A stretch of 64,000 bases of DNA from Pseudomonadales bacterium (GTDB lineage Bacteria; Pseudomonadota; Gammaproteobacteria; Pseudomonadales; Ketobacteraceae): the NCBI GenBank assembly GCA_002708905.1, contig PAPM01000011.1:124001-188000 (forward strand), read 5' to 3'. Within the stretch, counting starts at the first letter, position 1, and each line of letters opens with the position of its first letter. Positions 1 through 7,859 of this stretch are shown here, one piece after another. The position numbers and the translations under genes are program-made. Under the pieces are notes generated by a model. It made no database searches, was not told the DNA's origin, and worked only from the letters and a program-made list of their open reading frames with translations.

Positions 1-55
1 TTGCTAAGCTGCTATTACTGAATTCGAATTTTATTTTTTTGCTGGAAACTGAATC

Positions 56-1132
56 ATGAGTAAACGCTACACCGGACTGATTGAGAACTATCGTGACTAT
101 CTGCCTGTTCATGACGACACCCGTCTGATCAGTCTGGGTGAGGGTAAGACCCCTCTGATCCGCTTGAACAACGTCCCACGCCTGATTGGCAAGGACGTGG
201 ACATCTACGTCAAATACGAAGGCCTGAACCCCACCGGTTCCTTCAAGGACCGCGGCATGACCATGGCGGTCACCAAAGCGGTGGAAGAAGGCAGCAAAGC
301 CATCATCTGTGCCTCCACCGGGAACACCTCCGCCGCCGCTGCTGCTTATGCTGCACGGGCCGGGATAACTGCCTTCGTGCTGATTCCCGAAGGCAAGATC
401 GCCATGGGTAAACTGGCCCAGGCCATGATGTACGGTGCCATTACTCTGCAGATTCGCGGTAACTTCGATGAAGGCATGCAGTTGGTAAAAGAAGTGGCAG
501 AAGAGGCGCCGGTCACCATCGTCAACTCCATTAACCCGTTCCGTCTGCAGGGTCAGAAAACAGCAGCGTTTGAAATCGTGGAAGAACTGGGTGCCGCCCC
601 TGACTACCACTGCCTGCCGGTGGGTAATGCGGGCAACATCACCGCGCACTGGATGGGCTACACCGAATTCCAGAAGGCCGGTATTTCCAACAGCTCGCCC
701 AAAATGGTGGGATACCAGGCAGCCGGTGCGGCACCCTTTATGCGTGGCGCCATGGTGGATAACCCTGAAACGGTGGCTACCGCTATTCGTATCGGTCATC
801 CCCAGAGCTGGGATAAAGCCTGGAATGTACAGAAAGAATCCGGTGGCTGGTTCGATGAGCTGACCGATGCTGAAATCCTGCAGACCCAGCGTATGCTGGC
901 GCAAACTGAAGGTGTGTTCTGTGAACCGGCCTCTGCCGCTTCCCTGGGTGGCGCCATTCGGGATGTGAAGAACGGTAAAATCCCGGAAGGCAGCAAGATC
1001 GTGTGTACCCTGACCGGGAATGGTCTGAAGGACCCTGACACCGCCATCTCCCAATGTCAGAACGCGGTCATGGAAACCATTGATGCCAAGCTGGCTTCCG
1101 TTAAGGAAAGCATTCTGCGTAATATGCAGTAA
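56..1132 (+). CDS. thrC: Threonine synthase
   Basis: PLP-dependent enzyme that converts O-phosphohomoserine to threonine, the last step of threonine synthesis in the cytoplasm. The PLP lysine is K64 in NPTGSFKDRG, followed by the SNTSAAAAAYAARAG-like phosphate-binding region and a C-terminal LTGNGLKDP motif. At 358 aa it belongs to the short (Bacillus-type) class and not to the long form of about 430-470 aa found in E. coli and Pseudomonas. A GGAAA stretch precedes the ATG. The gene upstream lies outside the window and is probably hom. recJ follows in the same direction, as in Pseudomonas. Identification is secure. Confidence 0.96.
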   Translation: MSKRYTGLIENYRDYLPVHDDTRLISLGEGKTPLIRLNNVPRLIGKDVDIYVKYEGLNPTGSFKDRGMTMAVTKAVEEGSKAIICASTGNTSAAAAAYAARAGITAFVLIPEGKIAMGKLAQAMMYGAITLQIRGNFDEGMQLVKEVAEEAPVTIVNSINPFRLQGQKTAAFEIVEELGAAPDYHCLPVGNAGNITAHWMGYTEFQKAGISNSSPKMVGYQAAGAAPFMRGAMVDNPETVATAIRIGHPQSWDKAWNVQKESGGWFDELTDAEILQTQRMLAQTEGVFCEPASAASLGGAIRDVKNGKIPEGSKIVCTLTGNGLKDPDTAISQCQNAVMETIDAKLASVKESILRNMQ

Positions 1133-1158
1133 CGCAAATTGCAGTAACATCAATTAAA

Positions 1159-1178
1159 GGGGGGATGCAACGCCCCCC
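1159..1178. terminator. GC-rich hairpin between thrC and recJ
   Basis: Six G (1159-1164) can pair with six C (1173-1178) around an 8-nt loop. No T-run follows, so this is either a weak terminator or attenuator or just an mRNA stem ending 12 nt before the recJ start. Seen in sequence; the function is a guess. Confidence 0.35.
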
Positions 1179-1190
1179 GGTTCTGCTTTC

Positions 1191-2921
1191 ATGATGAAAC
1201 GAATTACCCGCCGCACAACGAACGAGACCACTCACTTTTCCCCTGAAGTCCCATTACTCCTGCAACGCATTTACGCCCATCGCGGCTTGCTTGGTGATAC
1301 AGATGTGGACCTGGCACTGAAAAACCTGCTGCCTGCCGATCTATTGAAAGGGCTTGATGAGGCTCTGGATCTGTTGGTGCAGGCATTGGAGCAACGCCAC
1401 AAGATACTGATTATTGGGGATTTTGATGCGGATGGGGCCACCAGCAGTGCGTTGAGCGTGTTGGCCTTGCGTCGCCTTGGAGCGGCCTCGGTGAATTATC
1501 TTGTGCCCAACCGTTTTGAGTACGGATATGGACTCACCCCCGAGATCGTGGCGGTGGCCGAACAGCAGAGTCCAGATCTGATCATGACCGTGGACAACGG
1601 TATCTCCAGCATTGATGGCGTGCGGGCGGCCAAAGACGCCGGCATCAAAGTGCTGGTGACCGACCATCACCTGCCGGCGCAGCAGTTGCCGGGTGCCGAC
1701 GCCATTGTGAACCCCAACCAGCCCGGCTGTGCCTTTCCCAGTAAAAACCTGGCGGGTGTGGGAGTGGCCTTCTACCTGATGACGGCACTTCGTACCCGGT
1801 TAAAGCAGTTGGGATGGTTCCAGCGCCAGGGTATCAGTGAGCCCAACATGGCCGATTACCTGGATATTGTTGCCCTGGGCACGGTAGCGGATGTGGTGCC
1901 CCTGGATCGCAACAACCGGATTCTGGTGCACCATGGTTTGGCACGGATGCGGGCCGGACGTTGCCGTCCCGGCATCAAGGCGCTGGTGGAAGTGGCCAAG
2001 CGCCGGTTATCCAGTCTGGTGGCGTCTGATCTCGGGTTTGCCGTCGGGCCGCGCCTGAACGCAGCGGGTCGGTTGACCGATATGTCGAAAGGCATTGAAT
2101 GTCTGCTGGTGGACGATCCCCGGTTGGCTGCCCAATATGCCGGTGCGCTGGATCAACTCAATTTTGAGCGCAAAGGTATTGAAGGGGATATGCAGCAGCA
2201 GGCTCTCGCTGCGCTGAAACAACTGCATCTGGGGCAGGAGTCCGAGTTACCCTGGGGGATGTGTATTTACAAGCGGGACTGGCACCAGGGTGTGATTGGT
2301 ATTCTTGCTTCCCGCATCAAGGAGCGTTTTCATCGCCCCACGATTGCCTTTGCCCCGGCGGACGGTGGTGAAATAAAGGGTTCGGCCCGTTCCATTCCCG
2401 GTTTTCATATTCGCGATGCGTTGGATGCTGTGGCAAGCCGCCATCCTGGCCTGATCGTAAAATTCGGTGGCCATGCCATGGCCGCAGGGCTCAGTATCCG
2501 GGAGGAAAACCTGCCGTCATTCCAGCGCGCGTTTGATGCTGAAGCCCGCCGCCTGCTTTCAGTGGATGACCTTACCGGTGAGCTGCACAGTGATGGCGAA
2601 CTATCCGAGTCAGACATTGACTTGCCGGTGGCGCAGTTACTGCGGGATGCCGGGCCTTGGGGGCAGGGATTTCCCGAACCGCTGTTTGATGGTCAGTTTG
2701 AACTGCTGGATCAGCGGATTGTGGGTGAGAAACACCTGAAACTGTCGATCGGCCTGCCTGGAACAAAACGGGTTGTGGATGCCATTGCCTTCAACGTGGA
2801 TCTGGAGAAATGGCCCAATCCCAATTTGAAACAGATTTACCTGGCCTACCGCCTGGATGTTAACGAGTTTCGAGGTGTCCAAAATGCCCAACTCATGGTG
2901 GAACATTTGGAGCCCGTCTGA
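1191..2921 (+). CDS. recJ: Single-stranded-DNA-specific exonuclease RecJ
   Basis: 5'-3' exonuclease acting on single-stranded DNA in recombination (RecFOR pathway), mismatch repair and base excision repair. The DHH superfamily signatures are clear: GDFDADGATSS near residue 80, a VDNGI block, TDHHLP near residue 157, and the DHHA1 domain with GGHAMAAG near residue 425. Length 576 aa is normal for the family. Two adjacent ATGs (1191, 1194) are possible starts and neither has a strong ribosome binding site. In E. coli and Pseudomonas recJ is followed directly by prfB. Here about 7.9 kb of other genes intervene. Confidence 0.96.
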   Translation: MMKRITRRTTNETTHFSPEVPLLLQRIYAHRGLLGDTDVDLALKNLLPADLLKGLDEALDLLVQALEQRHKILIIGDFDADGATSSALSVLALRRLGAASVNYLVPNRFEYGYGLTPEIVAVAEQQSPDLIMTVDNGISSIDGVRAAKDAGIKVLVTDHHLPAQQLPGADAIVNPNQPGCAFPSKNLAGVGVAFYLMTALRTRLKQLGWFQRQGISEPNMADYLDIVALGTVADVVPLDRNNRILVHHGLARMRAGRCRPGIKALVEVAKRRLSSLVASDLGFAVGPRLNAAGRLTDMSKGIECLLVDDPRLAAQYAGALDQLNFERKGIEGDMQQQALAALKQLHLGQESELPWGMCIYKRDWHQGVIGILASRIKERFHRPTIAFAPADGGEIKGSARSIPGFHIRDALDAVASRHPGLIVKFGGHAMAAGLSIREENLPSFQRAFDAEARRLLSVDDLTGELHSDGELSESDIDLPVAQLLRDAGPWGQGFPEPLFDGQFELLDQRIVGEKHLKLSIGLPGTKRVVDAIAFNVDLEKWPNPNLKQIYLAYRLDVNEFRGVQNAQLMVEHLEPV

Positions 2922-3126
2922 ACAGGCTTGACGGTGCTGGGCTGCAAATGTGCGGCGCTAAGCACCATTTCTGTGGGAAATTACCAAAACCATAAAAAGA
3001 GTAGGAACTTTTTCACAATCTGCCATTTGCATCCTGTTCAATTCGCGAGCAGCACATACACTGACTAAGGTAACAGTTTGTAACGAAACTCAGTGCTTTG
3101 TAACAACACGCGAAAGGATTGCAAAA

Positions 3127-3969
3127 ATGAATAAGCTGGTCAGTATTCGTAGTTTTTTGGTCGTCATCCTGGGGCTTATCTCAACCCTGGCTTCTGCCCG
3201 TACCATCAGTGATCTGGATGCCGTTCATAAGGCAGCAGAACAGCGTACTTTGGTAATGCGTATTACCCGGGATCATCTGCAAATGGCGGCTAATGTCGAC
3301 TTCCAGTCTGCCAAAACCGATTTGGAAGCCAATCTGGAAGAATTTGAATACCTCTTGGGTCAGTTGGAACATAACTCCCCCAATTCTGCTATCAACCGTC
3401 GAGTGCTGGACATCAAGCAGCAGTGGCAGTCATTCCGTTCCGCTGCCCTGCAAAAGCCCGGCGCTGACTCTTCCCTGGTGCTGATAGAAGAAAGCAATGA
3501 ACTGTTACTGAACACCGATATGCTGATGCGTGACTGGCAGGCTCGTCTGCCCCACAACTACGGACATAAGATTGATATGTCTCAGCAGCAAAGCATGCTG
3601 TCAGAGCGTATCAATGTGCTTTACCTGGCCAAGTACATTGGTGTGGACGCTGACTGGATCGAAGACGAAATGGGTCACACGGTAGCGGCCTATGAAGCGG
3701 GGATGGAGACCTTGCACATGGATTCCAAGGATGCGGCGGTTGATCCCCTGATCGTGGCTCAGCTGTCCAGCAATTGGGAGTATGCGAAGTTGGGCCTGGA
3801 GCAGTTTTCCAATGGTAAGTATGTACCTGTTGTGATGAGCGTAACCCTGAACAGTATGGTTCAGCAGACCAATACCCTGGCCGATGCCTATCACATTCGT
3901 GATCGTATCGCCATGAACGGGGGCCGGGTGCTGGCCGAGTCCAGTCTGGCGGCCAACCTGTCACACTGA
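3127..3969 (+). CDS. Secreted PilJ-domain protein
   Basis: 280 aa with an N-terminal signal peptide (hydrophobic stretch ending in LASA, residues 8-24) and no later membrane segment. The mature part is mostly alpha-helical and resembles two copies of the PilJ / type IV pilus methyl-accepting chemotaxis transducer N-terminal domain: one around residues 35-130 (QRTLVMRITRDHLQMA) and a second around 150-265 (QQQSMLSERINVLYLAKYIG). In PilJ and NarX-type receptors this domain is the periplasmic ligand-binding part of a membrane receptor. Here it stands alone, without HAMP or signalling domain. The start has AAAGGA 8 nt upstream. It is probably transcribed on its own, because a 205-bp gap precedes it and a terminator follows. 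Function unknown; a periplasmic binding or sensing role is inferred. Confidence 0.75.
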   Translation: MNKLVSIRSFLVVILGLISTLASARTISDLDAVHKAAEQRTLVMRITRDHLQMAANVDFQSAKTDLEANLEEFEYLLGQLEHNSPNSAINRRVLDIKQQWQSFRSAALQKPGADSSLVLIEESNELLLNTDMLMRDWQARLPHNYGHKIDMSQQQSMLSERINVLYLAKYIGVDADWIEDEMGHTVAAYEAGMETLHMDSKDAAVDPLIVAQLSSNWEYAKLGLEQFSNGKYVPVVMSVTLNSMVQQTNTLADAYHIRDRIAMNGGRVLAESSLAANLSH

Positions 3970-4012
3970 TACGGTTATTCTAAATAACCACTGAGTTTCC
4001 TCAGCAAAAAAC

Positions 4013-4045
4013 AAAAAGCCCCGCCATGGATGAGCGGGGCTTTTT
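4013..4045. terminator. Bidirectional Rho-independent terminator
   Basis: A-run 4013-4017, stem GCCCCGC (4018-4024) with GCGGGGC (4034-4040), 9-nt loop, then TTTTT. It serves the PilJ-domain gene on + and the enoyl-CoA hydratase gene on -. Confidence 0.9.
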
Positions 4046-4069
4046 GTTGGCGCAGTTGTTAAATCCGTA

Positions 4070-4855
4070 CTAGCGGCCTTTGAATACCGCTTCCCGGCGC
4101 TCTACAAAAGAATTTACACCTTCTGCAGCATCTTCACTTTGCATCACAGGCTTCAAGTCCGCCATGAATTGCTTCACGCAGGCATCCTGGTCGTGCGGGT
4201 TGGCGGCACTGAAGCGCGTGGCTTTCAATACACCCTGCACACCCAATGGAGCGGCTTTGGCCACACTGGTGGCGATTTCCATGGCTTTGTTGAGCTGTTC
4301 GCCGGGTTCCACCAGCTCCTGGATCATACCCCAGCGATAGGCTTCTTCAGCGCTCCAACGCTCACCGGTTAACAGCACTCGCTGGGCATTGCCCCAACCG
4401 GCTTCCACCGGCAAACGCAGGGTGGCGCCGCCGCAGGGATACAGGCCCCGTTGCACTTCCAGCATCTGGAATTGGGTATCGCGGGCGGCGACGCGGATTT
4501 CGGTGTTCAACAGAATTTCCACGCCCCAGGTGAAGCAATAACCCTGCACGGCAATGATCACCGGCTTGGAGTGGCGGTCACCGGTCAAACCCATGGGATC
4601 GATTTCATCTTCGCCCACCGGGAAGGCATTGCCGCTGCCAAAAATGGGGGCCCATTTATCCAGTTCCACGCCGGCGGTGAAGTGTTTGCCTTCGGCGTAC
4701 AGAACCGCAACCCGCAATTCCGGGTCGTCGTTCAGGCGCTTCAGCGCCTTGCCCATGTCATGGTACATCTCCGGCGACAGAGCGTTGTACTTCTCCGCAC
4801 GGTTGATGCGAATCAGAAGAATGTGTCCCTCAGTAGTGGTCTCTATGTGTGCCAT
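4070..4855 (-). CDS. Crotonase / enoyl-CoA hydratase family protein
   Basis: 261-aa crotonase fold enzyme, expected to hydrate or isomerise a 2-enoyl-CoA. The oxyanion-hole region (KHFTAGVEL) is present, and both acidic residues matching the two catalytic glutamates of enoyl-CoA hydratase are retained (TWGVEILL and QMLEVQRGLYP). The GAGG ribosome binding site is 5 nt before the ATG. It lies 29 bp downstream of a long acyl-CoA dehydrogenase gene on the same strand, so the two probably form an operon doing successive dehydrogenation and hydration of an acyl-CoA. The substrate cannot be told from sequence. The partner resembles the DmdC-type family, so a branched or sulfur-containing acyl-CoA is as possible as a fatty acyl-CoA. 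Confidence 0.85.
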   Translation of the reverse strand: MAHIETTTEGHILLIRINRAEKYNALSPEMYHDMGKALKRLNDDPELRVAVLYAEGKHFTAGVELDKWAPIFGSGNAFPVGEDEIDPMGLTGDRHSKPVIIAVQGYCFTWGVEILLNTEIRVAARDTQFQMLEVQRGLYPCGGATLRLPVEAGWGNAQRVLLTGERWSAEEAYRWGMIQELVEPGEQLNKAMEIATSVAKAAPLGVQGVLKATRFSAANPHDQDACVKQFMADLKPVMQSEDAAEGVNSFVERREAVFKGR

Positions 4856-4884
4856 AGTGTCCTCGTGTCAGTGTCGTTATTAGC

Positions 4885-6675
4885 TCAGAAAAAATCATTC
4901 TGCATGGTGCGGCAGGTATCGTCAGCGGTCTGTAGCAGATTACTCCAGTGCTGAATTTTGGGCAGCTCCCAGCGGAAGAAAAAGCGGCAGGCATGCAGCT
5001 TGCCCTGGTAAAAAGTATTCCCGGAATCGGATTGCAGGCCTTTCATCGCTGCGCTAGCTTGCCACAGCCAAAGCCAGGCTACAACGACGTGTCCGGCCAA
5101 ACTCAGAAACGCCGACGCGTTGGCCAGGGCGATGTCCGGACCCTTGTGTTGTAACTGGCCACCCAGGTTTTGGATGGTGGTCTGCATCAGCTTCAAGGCT
5201 GCTGTCAGTTGATCGCAGAACTCTGTTAACTCCCCAAATTCCGAGGCCTGCTGCACGGTGTTATTGATTTCAGTCTGCAACGTGGCGAGGCCAAGGCTGC
5301 CGGATTGCCACAGTTTCCGTCCCAGCAGATCCATGGCCTGAATGCCGTGGGTGCCTTCGTGGATTGGGTTCAGGCGATTGTCGCGGTAGAGCTGTTCCAC
5401 CGGGTATTCGCGAATGTAACCCGCACCACCGAGTATCTGGATGGCGAAAGAATTGGCCTTGGGACCGAATTCCGAAGGCCAGGATTTGACGATGGGGGTC
5501 AACAAATCCAACAACTCCTGCATGGGCTTGCTCTGTTCGGCGTCAGCGCAAACATCAATGCGGTCAATCAAATGATTCGCATACAAGCACAGGGCGATGG
5601 CAGCTTCGGAGTAGGATTTCTGGGCCAGCAACATGCGCTTTACATCGGCATGCTCGATGATGGGAATCGGTTTGGAGGACGGATCTTTGTTGCTGGGGTG
5701 GCGTCCCTGGGGGCGTTCCCGCGCGTAATTCAGGGATTCCACGTAGCCGCGATAACCGAGTACGGCTGCGCCCAGACCCACACCCACCCGGGCCTCGTTC
5801 ATCATCATGAACATGTATTTCAAGCCTTGATGGGGCTCACCAATCAGGTAGCCCACACATGAATCTTTTTCACCGAAATTGAGTACCGTAGAGGTGGTGC
5901 CGCGGTAGCCCATTTTGTGCAGCAGTCCTGCCAATTGCACATCGTTGCGTTGACTGGGCTGGCCGTTTTCATCCACCAACCACTTGGGTACCAAAAACAG
6001 GGAAATACCTTTTACACCGGCAGGCGCGCCTTTGATCTTCGCTAGTACCAGATGCACGATGTTGTCGGTAATGTCCTGGTCCCCACCGGAGATGTACATC
6101 TTGTTACCTTTCACCAGGTAGTGACCCTGATCGGTTGGGGTGGCGGTGGTTTTGATGTCTGCCAGGGAGGACCCCGTATCCGGTTCAGTGAGGGCCATGG
6201 TGCCGGCCGCCTGACCGCTGCGCATAAGGGACAGATAGGTGCTTTTCAGCTCCTCGCTGGCAAAGTGCTGGATCAGGTTCGACGCCGCCAGGGTCAGGAA
6301 CGGATAGGCGGAACTGGAGGGGTTTGCCGCAGTGATATAGCCAGTGCAGGCCGCCGCGACCACGTTGGGCAGCTGCATACCGCCGTCTTCAAAATCCAGT
6401 TTTGCCGTAAGCAGGCCGGCATTTACGAAATGATGAAAGGCTTCTTTCACTTCCGGGATGGTATGGACTTTTTCCCCGTCAAACCAGGGCTCTTTCTCGT
6501 CCGCCAGCTGGTTATGGGGGGCGAAGTATTTCTCTGCGACCTGTTCTGCTGTGTCCAGGGTCTGGCCGAAAGTCTCGCGACTGTGGTCTGCATAGCGGGG
6601 GCTCTGCAGCAGGCTTTCTGTGTCCAGCATTTCATACAGGCAGAATTCAAGATCCTGGCGTGATAACAGGGGCAT
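4885..6675 (-). CDS. Acyl-CoA dehydrogenase with C-terminal extension (DmdC/FadE-like)
   Basis: 596-aa FAD-dependent acyl-CoA dehydrogenase. The core is seen in ALTEPDTGSSLADIKTTA (FAD/substrate loop), KMYISGGDQD, and ILGGAGYIREYPVEQLYRD in the C-terminal helical domain. It is about 200 aa longer than short-chain acyl-CoA dehydrogenases and carries the acetyl-CoA dehydrogenase-like C-terminal domain typical of the family that includes 3-methylmercaptopropionyl-CoA dehydrogenase (DmdC). That family also handles ordinary fatty acyl-CoAs, so DMSP use is only a possibility. GGAG lies 6 nt before the ATG. It forms a two-gene unit with the crotonase downstream and is divergent from a GlxA-type regulator that may control it. 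Confidence 0.88.
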   Translation of the reverse strand: MPLLSRQDLEFCLYEMLDTESLLQSPRYADHSRETFGQTLDTAEQVAEKYFAPHNQLADEKEPWFDGEKVHTIPEVKEAFHHFVNAGLLTAKLDFEDGGMQLPNVVAAACTGYITAANPSSSAYPFLTLAASNLIQHFASEELKSTYLSLMRSGQAAGTMALTEPDTGSSLADIKTTATPTDQGHYLVKGNKMYISGGDQDITDNIVHLVLAKIKGAPAGVKGISLFLVPKWLVDENGQPSQRNDVQLAGLLHKMGYRGTTSTVLNFGEKDSCVGYLIGEPHQGLKYMFMMMNEARVGVGLGAAVLGYRGYVESLNYARERPQGRHPSNKDPSSKPIPIIEHADVKRMLLAQKSYSEAAIALCLYANHLIDRIDVCADAEQSKPMQELLDLLTPIVKSWPSEFGPKANSFAIQILGGAGYIREYPVEQLYRDNRLNPIHEGTHGIQAMDLLGRKLWQSGSLGLATLQTEINNTVQQASEFGELTEFCDQLTAALKLMQTTIQNLGGQLQHKGPDIALANASAFLSLAGHVVVAWLWLWQASAAMKGLQSDSGNTFYQGKLHACRFFFRWELPKIQHWSNLLQTADDTCRTMQNDFF

Positions 6676-6760
6676 GGTTCGCTCCGGCGTTGGGCTAACT
6701 CATGTTAATTGTAGAAAAAGAGGCCAATCATATTTGCATTGTCGCGCCGAGTGTGTAATT

Positions 6761-6772
6761 GTCATTTATGAC
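6761..6772. promoter_or_regulatory. Palindrome in divergent promoter region
   Basis: GTCAT-TT-ATGAC, a perfect 12-bp palindrome centred about 31 bp before the GlxA-type regulator start, in the 122-bp gap shared with the acyl-CoA dehydrogenase gene. Candidate operator; no experimental or comparative support available. Confidence 0.3.
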
Positions 6773-6797
6773 TAATACAGGGCTAAATTAGACAGTT

Positions 6798-7781
6798 ATG
6801 ATCAAAGTACGTATTCTCGGTTTCGACTATGCTTTTGCCACCTCCATCACGGGCGTGATCGATCTGCTTTCCACGGCGGGAATCGCTTGGAACTACTTCG
6901 CCGGCCGGAATATGGAGCCGAAGTTCGATGTTCAGTTGGTGACCCGGCAGGGCCGTTCCATTCGATGCCTGAATAATATTGTGATTGAAGCGCACAGCAG
7001 TTTTGACCAAATTGGTGATGTTGACGTGTTATTGGTGCCGTCCATTGGTGGCGACGTGGACAAGGCACTGGATACCAACCGTGACCTGATCGGCGTGCTG
7101 AAAGAATACGCTAGTAAAGGAACCCAAATCATCAGCAACTGCACCGGGGCTTTCTTTCTGGCCGAAGCGGGCATTCTGGATGGCCGCAAAGCCACCACCC
7201 ACTGGGCCCAGGCAGATCGCTTTAAAGCCCGCTACCCTGATGTGCAGTTGGTTCCCGAGCAACTGATTACCACCGACGGCCAGGTGTTCTGTTCTGGTGG
7301 CGGGTCCGCCTGGTTTGATATGGCCCTGTACCTGATTGAGCTGTACATCGACCATGAAACGGCTATTGAGTCCGCCAAAGCCATGGTGCTGGATACCGGG
7401 CGCCATTCCCAACTCAGCTATTTCGCTACCCATCACAACAAGTATCACAGTGATGAAACGGTGAAAGCCGTGCAGGAGTGGATCGATGAGCATTATGCTG
7501 AGGATTTCTCTCTGGCCTGGTTGGCGGAACAATACGCCATGAGCCCCCGCACTTTGATCCGCCGCTTTAAAACCGCAACCGGTGAGTCGCCCCTTGCGTA
7601 TCTGCAGACGGTAAGAATCGAAGTCGCCAAGAAATATCTCGAGGTCAGCGCCCAAACCATTGCCGAGATTACCCAGAAAGTCGGGTACGAGGACGTATCC
7701 TCCTTCTCCAAAATGTTCAAGCGCAAAGTAGGCCTGTCGCCGAGGGAATATCGTGGTCGTTTCAGCAAGGCGGCACTGTAA
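6798..7781 (+). CDS. GlxA-family transcriptional regulator (DJ-1/PfpI + AraC HTH)
   Basis: 327 aa. Residues 1-190 form a DJ-1/PfpI-like domain; the GTQIISNCTGAFFLAEAG segment keeps the nucleophile-elbow cysteine, although these regulators are generally not enzymes. Residues 220-327 are an AraC-type double helix-turn-helix (FSLAWLAEQYAMSPRTLIRR and IAEITQKVGYEDVSSFSKMF). Such proteins activate or repress catabolic genes in response to small metabolites. It is divergently placed from the acyl-CoA dehydrogenase/crotonase pair, which makes that pair its most likely target. The start ATG has no strong ribosome binding site. Confidence 0.9.
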   Translation: MIKVRILGFDYAFATSITGVIDLLSTAGIAWNYFAGRNMEPKFDVQLVTRQGRSIRCLNNIVIEAHSSFDQIGDVDVLLVPSIGGDVDKALDTNRDLIGVLKEYASKGTQIISNCTGAFFLAEAGILDGRKATTHWAQADRFKARYPDVQLVPEQLITTDGQVFCSGGGSAWFDMALYLIELYIDHETAIESAKAMVLDTGRHSQLSYFATHHNKYHSDETVKAVQEWIDEHYAEDFSLAWLAEQYAMSPRTLIRRFKTATGESPLAYLQTVRIEVAKKYLEVSAQTIAEITQKVGYEDVSSFSKMFKRKVGLSPREYRGRFSKAAL

Positions 7782-7859
7782 AAATAACCTGGAATCAAAT
7801 TGTTAACCTAGTCACGATCTGGACTATAGTTAGATTATATATCTTTGATTGGGGCTTAA

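Noticed and set aside
2932-2965. GGTGCT...AGCACC hairpin after recJ
   Set aside because: A 6-bp stem with a 22-nt loop and no T-run is too weak to call a terminator.
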